DNA of 5,638 bases, from assembly GCA_027623875.1 (NCBI GenBank), contig JAQBUS010000105.1, positions 1 to 5,638 of the forward strand. Reading direction: 5' to 3'. Positions 1 through 5,610 of the stretch are shown here, piece after piece. Numbering within the stretch: position 1 is the first letter of the stretch; each line of letters begins with the position of its first letter. The notes beneath the pieces were generated by a model, which made no database searches, was not told where the DNA came from, and was given only the letters and a program-made list of their open reading frames with translations. The stretch is from Pseudomonadota bacterium (lineage in GTDB: Bacteria > Pseudomonadota > Alphaproteobacteria > Rhodobacterales > Rhodobacteraceae). The translations under genes and the position numbers were made by a program.

Positions 1-16
1 TTAAAAATGTTCTCAT
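1..16 (-). CDS. Possible 5' end of an unidentified gene (partial)
   Basis: An ATG at 16-14 on the minus strand opens a frame (Met-Arg-Thr-Phe-Leu) that runs off the left edge. A GGAGT at 29-25 lies 8 nt upstream of the ATG, which is good Shine-Dalgarno spacing. The putative start is 99 bp downstream of the apt stop and in the same direction, so it could be the next gene of an apt-containing cluster. Five residues are too few to identify the product. The call rests only on the start codon and ribosome binding site. Confidence 0.3.
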
Positions 17-38
17 TATTTTTCACTCCATCTCAGTT

Positions 39-58
39 TTTTTTGTGATCACTAAAAA
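39..58. promoter_or_regulatory. Interrupted palindrome centred on GTGATCAC, possible operator
   Basis: The perfect 8-bp palindrome GTGATCAC (45-52) is flanked on the left by a run of eight T (37-44) and on the right by TAAAAA (53-58). The outer arms pair (39-43 with 54-58) and leave a single T/T mismatch on each side of the core. It lies between apt and the putative start at position 16, about 8 bp upstream of the Shine-Dalgarno at 25-29. That is a plausible place for a repressor site. As RNA it could also form a hairpin. It does not match a named operator well, so the function is inference. Confidence 0.2.
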
Positions 59-115
59 GTCTTCAGATTCTATATTTATCAGTTATTTGTTATTAAGAAA
101 AGTTCTCGGGAGAGC

Positions 116-631
116 TCAAAATTCCATCATAGAGTGACACGAGACGTTTCTCTCTATTAGGCGTTTTTCTCCGTTTAATGATGGCAGATTAATAATAAAA
201 CCTGCACCTACTATGTTTTTACCCTTAAACTTATCAATTAAGTCTACAGCAGCAATCGCTGTACCACCGGTCGCCAACAAGTCATCAATAATTAACAAGT
301 CGTTATGTCCTTCTAAGCTATCAGTGTGGATGTGCATCTCAGTTTGACCATATTCTAAATCATATGAAACCATGTGAGTTTTGTACGGAAGTTTGTTAGG
401 TTTTCTTAACGGAATAAAGGCAGATTTAAGCTTATATGCTATCGCACCTGCCATTATAAAACCGCGTGATTCAATGCTTAAGATCGCATCAATTTTCTTG
501 CCCACCCACGGTTCTGTCATTTCATCCACTATTCTTGCAAATAGTTTGGCATCCTGAAGGAGGGTGGTTATGTCTCTAAATTCAACCCCATGGATTGGAT
601 AGTTTGAAATAGTTCGAACAAATTTCTTCAT
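116..631 (-). CDS. apt: Adenine phosphoribosyltransferase
   Basis: This enzyme converts adenine and PRPP to AMP and pyrophosphate in cytoplasmic purine salvage. The 171 residues match the usual length of short bacterial Apt (about 170-180). The N-terminal lid region Y11-P12...F18-R19-D20-I21-T22 is typical (P-x-x-G-x-x-F-R-D-I-T). Also present are SIESRGF (52-58), RKPNKLP (76-82) in the flexible loop, the YDLEYG segment (90-95) and the PRPP-binding motif LLIIDDLLATGGT (112-124) with its paired acidic residues D116-D117. The ATG at 631-629 follows AGAAAGG at a normal distance, which supports this start. The 128-bp gap upstream suggests its own promoter. No convincing intrinsic terminator was found after the stop. 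The gene looks intact and ordinary, and identification is very secure. Confidence 0.97.
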   Translation of the reverse strand: MKKFVRTISNYPIHGVEFRDITTLLQDAKLFARIVDEMTEPWVGKKIDAILSIESRGFIMAGAIAYKLKSAFIPLRKPNKLPYKTHMVSYDLEYGQTEMHIHTDSLEGHNDLLIIDDLLATGGTAIAAVDLIDKFKGKNIVGAGFIINLPSLNGEKRLIERNVSCHSMMEF

Positions 632-759
632 GTTTTAGACCTTTCTGGTACAGTTTAAGTTTAAAAGACATAATCGTGATATAGTATTTAATATTTAGTT
701 ATTAGTAATGTTTCTAACGGGGAGAAGATCCTTACTTCTTTTGTTTTGAAGAAAAATTT
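632..759 (-). promoter_or_regulatory. apt upstream region with a weak candidate promoter
   Basis: This 128-bp gap separates the Erv/ALR-like frame from apt on the same strand. Read on the minus strand, it holds TACTAT (686-681) as a possible -10 box and TTACTA (708-703) as a possible -35 box, 16 bp apart, in a very AT-rich stretch. Both boxes match the sigma-70 consensus poorly. The position, about 50 bp before the apt start codon, is reasonable. No strong terminator for the preceding gene is visible, so read-through into apt is possible. Confidence 0.2.
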
Positions 760-1656
760 TTAGTTTTCGTAATAACCCCCACTTCTAGCATACGCTTCGT
801 CTTCCGCTGTAAAATGGGGGGCAACAATTAACAGTGCTGGGTTATAATGATAGGTTTCCTGAAGAAAGCCGGACGAGATAATTTCTTTCTCGAGTAAACC
901 TATGGTCTCATTAAAGCGCTCTTTGCACGAGAAAAATAAATCGCTATTTGAGGTTTCCAAGGCGTACTGCAACTCGTCTCTAAGCGTTTCAAGCTTTGAA
1001 ACTGGCTTCAGTAAGTGATAAACTTTATAAATTCTAGACAGTTCCACTGTTATTTCAGAAAAGGCGTGGGCTCTTTCCATCTCAGTATCTAGACTTGGCC
1101 AATACCGATTAGTATATAGTGGATCTTGTTCGGTTTTGAACCAAGCCTCGCTTCGCGCGATTGACGAAGAAACCGTATTATGTAATTTCCAGATAAACAG
1201 TCGCAGATCTTCCGGTGTTGATATCACAGCTAATTTATCTTCGAGAGAAATGGTTAAATCCATTTTATCGCTGTTAAAACCCAAAAAGAGATATTCTAAA
1301 GGGTATCTCTTGATTTCCTTATTTTGTACTACATATCTATTAAGGTGGTATCTACAGTACGGGCAGGGGTATACAGTCGCTAAAGATCTGAAAAAATCTT
1401 TGAAGTCTGAGACGATAGTTTTGTCATCAACATTCGTGCAAGAAATTTCAGCCATTGTATGCATAAAACGCCAAGTTGCAGGTCCAATATAGTAAGGAAA
1501 GCTAAGGCGCATGTCGGATAGTTCTACATCGTTCCGACTTAAATAAATGTCTATGAATGCAACGTATTCGCATAGATATCCATCATTTCGACCTCTCTCT
1601 TCTCTCTCTCTCTTCGCTTTTGAACACCATTTAGATAATGTTCTGATAGTCTCCAA
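760..1656 (-). CDS. Erv1/ALR-family FAD-linked sulfhydryl oxidase domain protein
   Basis: Probable flavin-dependent thiol oxidase, which would form disulfides using O2. Numbering from the outermost start, the family signature appears in order: G58-P59...W62...H66-T67 (GPxxWRFxHT), then the active-site CPYC (C98, C101) with H104, then W156-x-x-H159-N160-x-V162 (HNxV). These are the FAD-contacting and redox residues of Erv1/ALR. About 130 C-terminal residues beyond the core look helical and are unrecognised. Other cysteines (C11, C29, C73, C244) could include a shuttle pair. No signal peptide or transmembrane segment is visible. The start is uncertain: the outermost is TTG at 1656, inside the upstream gene with a poor ribosome site. 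The first ATG (1512, giving 250 residues with the whole core) lies 38 nt beyond the upstream stop and has no Shine-Dalgarno. The frame is open upstream to a TAA at 1692-1690, so it may be translated as a -1 fusion with the preceding gene. The domain call is firm; the gene boundary is not. Confidence 0.75.
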   Translation of the reverse strand: METIRTLSKWCSKAKREREERGRNDGYLCEYVAFIDIYLSRNDVELSDMRLSFPYYIGPATWRFMHTMAEISCTNVDDKTIVSDFKDFFRSLATVYPCPYCRYHLNRYVVQNKEIKRYPLEYLFLGFNSDKMDLTISLEDKLAVISTPEDLRLFIWKLHNTVSSSIARSEAWFKTEQDPLYTNRYWPSLDTEMERAHAFSEITVELSRIYKVYHLLKPVSKLETLRDELQYALETSNSDLFFSCKERFNETIGLLEKEIISSGFLQETYHYNPALLIVAPHFTAEDEAYARSGGYYEN

Positions 1657-3059
1657 GCCTGTTGTATGCTCTTTTTGATTTCTAGAGAATTACCAGGGAA
1701 GTGATCTTGAACGTCAAGAGCGTATGGAGAAAAATTACCGTTTGAGACTCTTTGCTTGTGCCAATTGTCAAGATCTTTGTCTGTCAACGCGCTTATCTTA
1801 TTTAGCTCTTCATTGGTACTTGCTGAGCATGCAAGAAGCAATTGTGGCATAAATTTTTCATACCAAAATTTAACAGGCATTATCGAACCGGGTATATGTG
1901 CGTCAGCATCGTCAACGATCACGCGTTGCCAAGATTGTATAAAATCCTCCTGAATGCTGCTTAAAGTTTTTCGAGACTTTGATAAATTACCGAGCTCAGC
2001 TAATTCTTCCTTAAGGCGAAGTCTATTAAGTTCATTTAGTGCCATGTCCGAATGATCTATGGTGTAATGATTTTCTCCATCTATCCCAATACTTAAAACC
2101 ACCTCGATGATCGCCAAGAATAAGTTATGCTCGTCAATAATTTCCAGTTCTTCATTCTCAAGCAATGCCTCTGCTTGAAGCATATGAGGATCTTTTTTTA
2201 TTTCGGACCACTTTTGAATTCTGGATTTTAGCTCGTCGTATTCTTTAAAAACCAGACTGCGAAGTTTTTTTACTTCGTTTATTGGGTCTTCTTCAAGCAC
2301 GCCACTGGAAATATAAAGATTAGTTATTCGATCAATGAAGGTAACGAAATTACTAATTGAATAGGGAAGGTCATACGCCCGCAAATGTGTTTCTGAGTTG
2401 GCTGTATAGCTTGCTCTAAAACATCTATATGCAGCACCTTGAATTAACCTAAAAAAACCTATTTGAATTTGCAGAGGAGAAGTTCCACCAGCGGTGTCAT
2501 TTTCACAGTTTGTTTTTTTTGGTTCTTTAACGTTATTATGCGATGGCGTTTTTTTTGCCCTAACTTTAGCGATTGTTTCCATCTGGTGGGTAACCGAATA
2601 AAAACTATTATCCTGAGTTGTGTCTTTTGGAAGAAAATCAACGAAATTAAATTCGTTGATAAACTCAGCTCCTGACGAATTCATCTTTTCGTATATTCCC
2701 ACAATTATTTTTTCATCTTTTATTATAAGCTTCGCTATCTGGATGAAATTCTCCTGACTGAGCTTATTTTCCTTATTTGATGTTAAATGATCAAAGGCTA
2801 CTTTGGCTTTAAAAGTTGAATCCTCGCTCAGCGACGCTATGAGACACAAATATTGGCTGTATGTAATTCTTCCAGTAATATGTCTTTGAATGAAAATATC
2901 AGAAATACTTTTTACACTAACGCTTTCGACTAGGGATGAGGTACTAGCTATGACATCCTTTAAGGATTTTGATGTGTCATTTATTTTAGAAGTGGGTACA
3001 GCATTCCATAAATAGGCGGCTGTTTCCTGGTCGGAGCAGGTTTTATGGGTGACGTTCAT
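1551..3059 (-). CDS. Protein of unknown function with N-terminal EF-hand-like repeats
   Basis: I do not recognise this 502-residue protein as a whole. Residues about 54-143 look like three degenerate EF-hand units. One has G63-x-I65-T-Y-x-x-Y70. The second is the best: a helix ending in A88-F89-D90, then T93, N95, E97, N98, a hydrophobic L100, and N104-F105. The third is around 122-143, ending F137-N-F139-V-D-F142. The usual Asp at loop position 1 and Glu at position 12 are missing, so calcium binding is doubtful. A polar linker (about 160-194, rich in K, T, N) separates these from a long, mostly helical region (195-480) with acidic, coiled-coil-like stretches near 284-300 and 366-392. The C-terminus is highly charged (QKRREREKREVE). 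There is no signal peptide or membrane segment. The ATG at 3059 has only a weak AAGAAAG ribosome site 9 nt upstream. The last 106 bases overlap the Erv/ALR frame, implying coupling or fusion with the oxidase. Confidence 0.8.
   Translation of the reverse strand: MNVTHKTCSDQETAAYLWNAVPTSKINDTSKSLKDVIASTSSLVESVSVKSISDIFIQRHITGRITYSQYLCLIASLSEDSTFKAKVAFDHLTSNKENKLSQENFIQIAKLIIKDEKIIVGIYEKMNSSGAEFINEFNFVDFLPKDTTQDNSFYSVTHQMETIAKVRAKKTPSHNNVKEPKKTNCENDTAGGTSPLQIQIGFFRLIQGAAYRCFRASYTANSETHLRAYDLPYSISNFVTFIDRITNLYISSGVLEEDPINEVKKLRSLVFKEYDELKSRIQKWSEIKKDPHMLQAEALLENEELEIIDEHNLFLAIIEVVLSIGIDGENHYTIDHSDMALNELNRLRLKEELAELGNLSKSRKTLSSIQEDFIQSWQRVIVDDADAHIPGSIMPVKFWYEKFMPQLLLACSASTNEELNKISALTDKDLDNWHKQRVSNGNFSPYALDVQDHFPGNSLEIKKSIQQAWRLSEHYLNGVQKRREREKREVEMMDIYANTLHS
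1593..1613 (-). repeat. AG/CT dinucleotide tract in the gene overlap
   Basis: On the plus strand this is (CT)4 directly followed by (TC)6. On the coding strand it is an AG run interrupted by one AA. It encodes the Arg/Glu-rich end of the 502-residue protein (around residues 483-488) and lies inside the overlap with the Erv/ALR frame. Short dinucleotide runs are prone to slipped-strand mispairing. Loss of one AG unit would place the ribosome in the Erv/ALR frame and give one protein of 765 residues. The tract is certain; the functional meaning is inference. Confidence 0.75.
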
Positions 3060-3232
3060 AAGATTAAGCTTTCTTAGCTGGTAGCTGGTAGCTGGTAGCT
3101 GGATAGGGCGCCTTAATATGTATAGTTAAGGGCATTGATTAAAATCTGTTGTGTGCTCTAGTACTAATTTGATTTAGTGTGAATTAATAGAGCTCACTTT
3201 TTTTAAATTAGGATATTGGGTTAGGAATAATT
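3060..3232. promoter_or_regulatory. Divergent intergenic region between the EF-hand-like gene and the nuclease gene
   Basis: These 173 bp must hold promoters for both directions. On the minus strand TATACA (3124-3119) is a possible -10 box for the 502-residue gene, with no good -35 box. That would put the heptamer repeat in the mRNA leader. On the plus strand several AT-rich hexamers (for example TTGATT at 3135-3140) could serve the nuclease gene, but none forms a convincing pair. A small dyad, ACTAA (3163-3167) with TTAGT (3174-3178), may be an operator or chance. The nuclease ribosome site AGGA at 3223-3226 is clear. Confidence 0.35.
3075..3102. repeat. Four tandem copies of the heptamer TAGCTGG
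   Basis: Four perfect, contiguous copies of TAGCTGG (CCAGCTA on the minus strand) occupy 28 bp. They begin 16 bp upstream of the start codon of the 502-residue gene. Because they sit between any promoter and the ribosome site, they probably lie in the leader of that transcript. A copy-number change would alter leader length in steps of 7 without touching a reading frame. Perfect short tandem arrays like this can vary by replication slippage. There is no direct evidence of variation here. Confidence 0.9.
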
Positions 3233-3787
3233 ATGAATATTTTTAAAATGGTTTTTTTTACCATTTTATGTTTTTGTATTTTTTCTATCGACATAGGTTT
3301 TGCAGATGAAAAATACAAACGAAGTGAATTTGGTAGTTGGTCAGATGAAGATGGCAACTGCTTGAATACTAGACATGAACTATTGAAATCGTTTTCTAAA
3401 ACAGCTCCTAAACTTCGATCAGACGGATGTGCAGTCGTATCTGGATCGTGGACCGATCCCTATACCGCTAAATACATTATAGACCCAACTCTTCTTGATA
3501 TAGATCACCTTGTCCCACTAAAATTTGCTTGGGAGCATGGAGCCGGTGAATGGACTCATTCAGCAAGAAAATTATTTTCAAATAATTTTTTAAATCTATT
3601 GGTCGTTGATAGAAATGCTAATAGAAAAAAAGGAGCTATGGGGCCTCTTGATTGGTTGCCACCGAATGTTAGTTTTCAATGTAAATATATCCAAAGTTTT
3701 TTGTATGTATTAAGTGTATATGATCTAAAATTGAGCACCAAGGAGGCTTTGGGGTACAGAGACCTTGAACTCAGAATATGTACTTAG
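3233..3787 (+). CDS. Secreted HNH-family nuclease (GmrSD C-terminal / DUF1524-like)
   Basis: Probable secreted metal-dependent nuclease of the His-Me finger class. Residues 1-24 form a Sec signal peptide: MNIFK start, hydrophobic core, likely cleavage after G22-F23-A24, before DE. The mature part follows the family pattern: W36-S-D-E-D-G...C43-x-N-T-R47, then C66...G71-S-W73-x-D-P-Y77, then the catalytic D89-I-D91-H92-x-V-P95-L with A99-W100, then N118...N121-L, V125, N128-x-N130-R131-x-K133, then W141-x-P. H92 is the expected general base; the Asn/Arg/Lys cluster completes the fold. Four cysteines in the mature chain (C43, C66, C150, C183) could form two disulfides, as expected for an exported protein. 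The ATG at 3233 has AGGA 6 nt upstream. It is a single plus-strand gene among minus-strand genes. Likely roles are extracellular DNA degradation, nutrient scavenging or competition; the sequence does not say which. Confidence 0.88.
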   Translation: MNIFKMVFFTILCFCIFSIDIGFADEKYKRSEFGSWSDEDGNCLNTRHELLKSFSKTAPKLRSDGCAVVSGSWTDPYTAKYIIDPTLLDIDHLVPLKFAWEHGAGEWTHSARKLFSNNFLNLLVVDRNANRKKGAMGPLDWLPPNVSFQCKYIQSFLYVLSVYDLKLSTKEALGYRDLELRICT

Positions 3788-3804
3788 GATAATACTAAGT
3801 ATAT
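3778..3804 (+). terminator. Stem-loop at the end of the nuclease gene, possible weak terminator
   Basis: TACTTAG (3781-3787) and CTAAGTA (3795-3801) are perfect inverted repeats around a 7-nt loop. The stem extends by one G-U and two A-U pairs to 3778/3804, giving 10 bp. The left arm contains the nuclease stop codon. It is followed on the plus strand by TTTACTTT, a poor U-tract, and the stem is AT-rich, so termination would be weak. It lies in the 36-bp gap between convergent genes, where a terminator is expected. On the minus strand no U-tract follows, so it is not a good terminator for the IclR gene. Confidence 0.4.
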
Positions 3805-3823
3805 TTACTTTGAAAACTTGTGG

Positions 3824-4579
3824 TCACTGTAAACTAACTAAATGTTTTATGCTCTTCTCAAGTATCAGCAACTCAGTTTCAATAAGCCCTTTATTCTCAG
3901 AGTACCTAGTCGCGGGAATGGGGACTGAGATCGCATGTGGATCCCCACTCCAATCAAGAAACCCTATCCCTATAGCGCAAACGCCTTTTGTATGCTCTTC
4001 GAGATCGTACGAAAATCGCGAAGATCTTACTTTATTAATTTTATATAGAAATTCACGCACATCCGGCGCCCTTTTAGATATTTGCCATTCTCTAGCCGCA
4101 AGTTCTGTGACCTTACTGTCTGTCATCAAGGATAGGGCAGCCATGCCATTTGCAGTAGTTGTTAGTGGAAAAACATCTCCAACAGATACGTTTGCTGCAA
4201 GCCTTTGATTCCCGGAAACAGTATCAAGGAAGATCATTCCGGCACCGCGATATACAGATAAATCAACTGTTTCACCTGTTTTTCGGGATAGTTCGAAGAG
4301 TGACGGACGGACGGCATCTATGATGTTCCAATTTGACTTTTGAACCATTGTTTGTAGCTCTGGTCCCAAAACCCAACCGCCTCGGGTATCTAAAGAAATA
4401 ACCATCCTTTCAGTTTTTAAGGCATTTACTAACCTTTGCACTGTTGATCTTGGAAGCGATACTTGCTTAGAAATGTTTCCAAGGCTAAGCCCAGACGGAT
4501 TGTCTCTTAGAGCACGTAATATTGCAACTGCCCGTTCGATCACCTGAATTCTGTTATTACTGTTTTCAGTATTGCTCAT
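3824..4579 (-). CDS. IclR-family transcriptional regulator
   Basis: DNA-binding regulator that usually senses a small carbon compound and controls a neighbouring uptake or catabolic operon. With the ATG at 4579 it has 251 residues, the usual family length. The N-terminal winged helix-turn-helix begins IQVIERAVAILRAL (residues 11-24) and contains L31-S-L33...I36-S-K-x-V40...L42-P43-R-S45-T46-V-Q-R49-L. This is the IclR pattern of a helix starting L-P-R-S-T-V. The effector domain (about 87-247) includes G133-D-V-F-P138-L-T-T-T-A143-x-G145-x-A-x-L and G199-V-C-A-I-G-I-G206. A TTG three codons upstream (4588) overlaps the livM stop and sits closer to a GAGAAG, so it is a possible alternative start. 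The ATG is 5 nt after the livM stop, so the gene is probably the last in the liv transcript. Its ligand cannot be read from sequence. It converges with the nuclease gene. Confidence 0.93.
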   Translation of the reverse strand: MSNTENSNNRIQVIERAVAILRALRDNPSGLSLGNISKQVSLPRSTVQRLVNALKTERMVISLDTRGGWVLGPELQTMVQKSNWNIIDAVRPSLFELSRKTGETVDLSVYRGAGMIFLDTVSGNQRLAANVSVGDVFPLTTTANGMAALSLMTDSKVTELAAREWQISKRAPDVREFLYKINKVRSSRFSYDLEEHTKGVCAIGIGFLDWSGDPHAISVPIPATRYSENKGLIETELLILEKSIKHLVSLQ

Positions 4580-4584
4580 CTTAA

Positions 4585-5610
4585 TCAATCATCTTCTCTA
4601 AACGGTTCAACTTTGTAATTTAGGGGAAAAAGGTAAATGTGAAATTTAGATTTCATAAACCCCCACACACCTTGTGGAGCTCGAAGCATAACAAAAATTG
4701 CGAATAGTCCTAAAACAATAAGATAAGCAGTTCCCAAATCTGCCAGTAGCTCTCTCAATGCAAAAAAGACTAATGTCCCGATGATTGGACCTTCTAGGGT
4801 GCCAATTCCTCCAATAACCACAATGAAAATAACAAAGGCCGTCCAGTCATTTACAGCAAATGCTGCGTCTGGAGAAATTCTCAATTTTTGAAGAAAGATA
4901 AGGCCGCCTACAAGCGTTGTTAGAGCGCCTGTAACAATGTATACAATAAATTTAGTTTTCCAGATGTCTATACCAAGTGAGCTGGCGGCCAACTCGTTAT
5001 CACGAAGTGCCATCAATGCTAGGCCTTGCCTTGATCTTAAGAAAAGGTATACGGCCCCAATAACTAAAACTACTAACCCTAGAGCCAGCCAATAGCTTGC
5101 CCACTCTCTCATTTGCCTGCTGCTCGCAAGAGATTTGACAATAGCCACTGGCAATGAAGAGCCAGAGCCTCCTCCAAGAGATTGTATTTGAGCAAAACTT
5201 AGTCTAAAAACCTCAGCTATGACCCAAGTTCCTATAGCAAAGTAGGCGCCTCTTAATCTAAAAATAAGAATTCCGACTGGCATCGCTATAATAGCTCCAA
5301 TTACACCCGATATGGCTATTGCTGTTAAAGGATGAAATCCCGCAAAAATTGTTAAAGCAAATAACATATAGCCGCCTAAACCCACGAAGGCTTGTTGTCC
5401 TATAGAAACAAGGCCTGCGTAACCAGCAAGTAAGTTCCACAAGCTCGCTAGAGCCAGATATAAAAACATTTCTCCTAATAACCGTGTATCAGCTCGACCG
5501 GCCCAAAGTGGTACAGATATTAGAAGAATTAAAGCCAACACAGTAATAACCGACACTAGGCGGCTTAATCGCGATGAACGAGTTACATGGTATTTTAGAG
5601 GGATGTTCAT
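4585..5610 (-). CDS. livM: Branched-chain amino acid ABC transporter permease LivM
   Basis: Inner-membrane permease of the Liv (HAAT) ABC importer family. It pairs with LivH and the ATPases LivG/LivF to import branched-chain amino acids or related amides from a periplasmic binding protein. At 341 residues it has normal length. Hydrophobic segments begin at about 18-35 and recur to about 309, roughly 8-10 helices. Family landmarks are NLLAGYAGLVSIGQQAFVG (59-77), LRGAYFAIGTW (119-129), the cytoplasmic loop LMALRDNELAASSLGID (199-215) that contacts the ATPase, GGIGTLEGPIIG (267-278) and LRAPQGVWG (309-317). The start ATG at 5610 overlaps the preceding stop as ATGA and has GAGGA 7 nt upstream. 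The true substrate may not be leucine, isoleucine or valine, since this family includes urea, amide and aromatic transporters. An IclR regulator as neighbour leaves that open. The binding protein and ATPases are not in the window. Confidence 0.95.
   Translation of the reverse strand: MNIPLKYHVTRSSRLSRLVSVITVLALILLISVPLWAGRADTRLLGEMFLYLALASLWNLLAGYAGLVSIGQQAFVGLGGYMLFALTIFAGFHPLTAIAISGVIGAIIAMPVGILIFRLRGAYFAIGTWVIAEVFRLSFAQIQSLGGGSGSSLPVAIVKSLASSRQMREWASYWLALGLVVLVIGAVYLFLRSRQGLALMALRDNELAASSLGIDIWKTKFIVYIVTGALTTLVGGLIFLQKLRISPDAAFAVNDWTAFVIFIVVIGGIGTLEGPIIGTLVFFALRELLADLGTAYLIVLGLFAIFVMLRAPQGVWGFMKSKFHIYLFPLNYKVEPFREDD

Noticed and set aside
104..113. TCTCGGGAGA hairpin just downstream of apt as a terminator
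   Set aside because: A 4-bp stem with a 2-nt loop is sterically unlikely and the following T content is broken.
723..739. AGAAG/CTTCT stem followed by a T-rich run, resembling a plus-strand terminator
   Set aside because: Only 5 bp, and no plus-strand gene ends here; read on the minus strand it is followed by C-rich sequence, not U.
1136..1492. Plus-strand open frame of 118 codons opposite the oxidase domain
   Set aside because: It lies antisense to the Erv/ALR core, whose motifs are clear; no family resemblance, so it is a shadow.
1671..1677. C AAA AAG as a canonical -1 slippery heptamer
   Set aside because: The first base breaks the X XXY YYZ rule, so P-site re-pairing would be mismatched. 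It is kept only as a minor alternative to the AG tract.
1756..1953. Plus-strand open frame of 65 codons
   Set aside because: Antisense to the 502-residue gene, with no recognisable features.
2459..2675. Two short open frames, one on each strand (60 and 70 codons)
   Set aside because: Both lie within the polar linker region of the 502-residue gene in other frames, and composition follows that of the A-rich coding strand.
3765..4208. Plus-strand open frame of 147 codons starting inside the nuclease gene
   Set aside because: Antisense to the IclR effector domain, with no protein family resemblance.
5258..5440. Minus-strand open frame of 60 codons inside livM
   Set aside because: Alternate frame of a well-supported gene; low-complexity, unlike a real protein.
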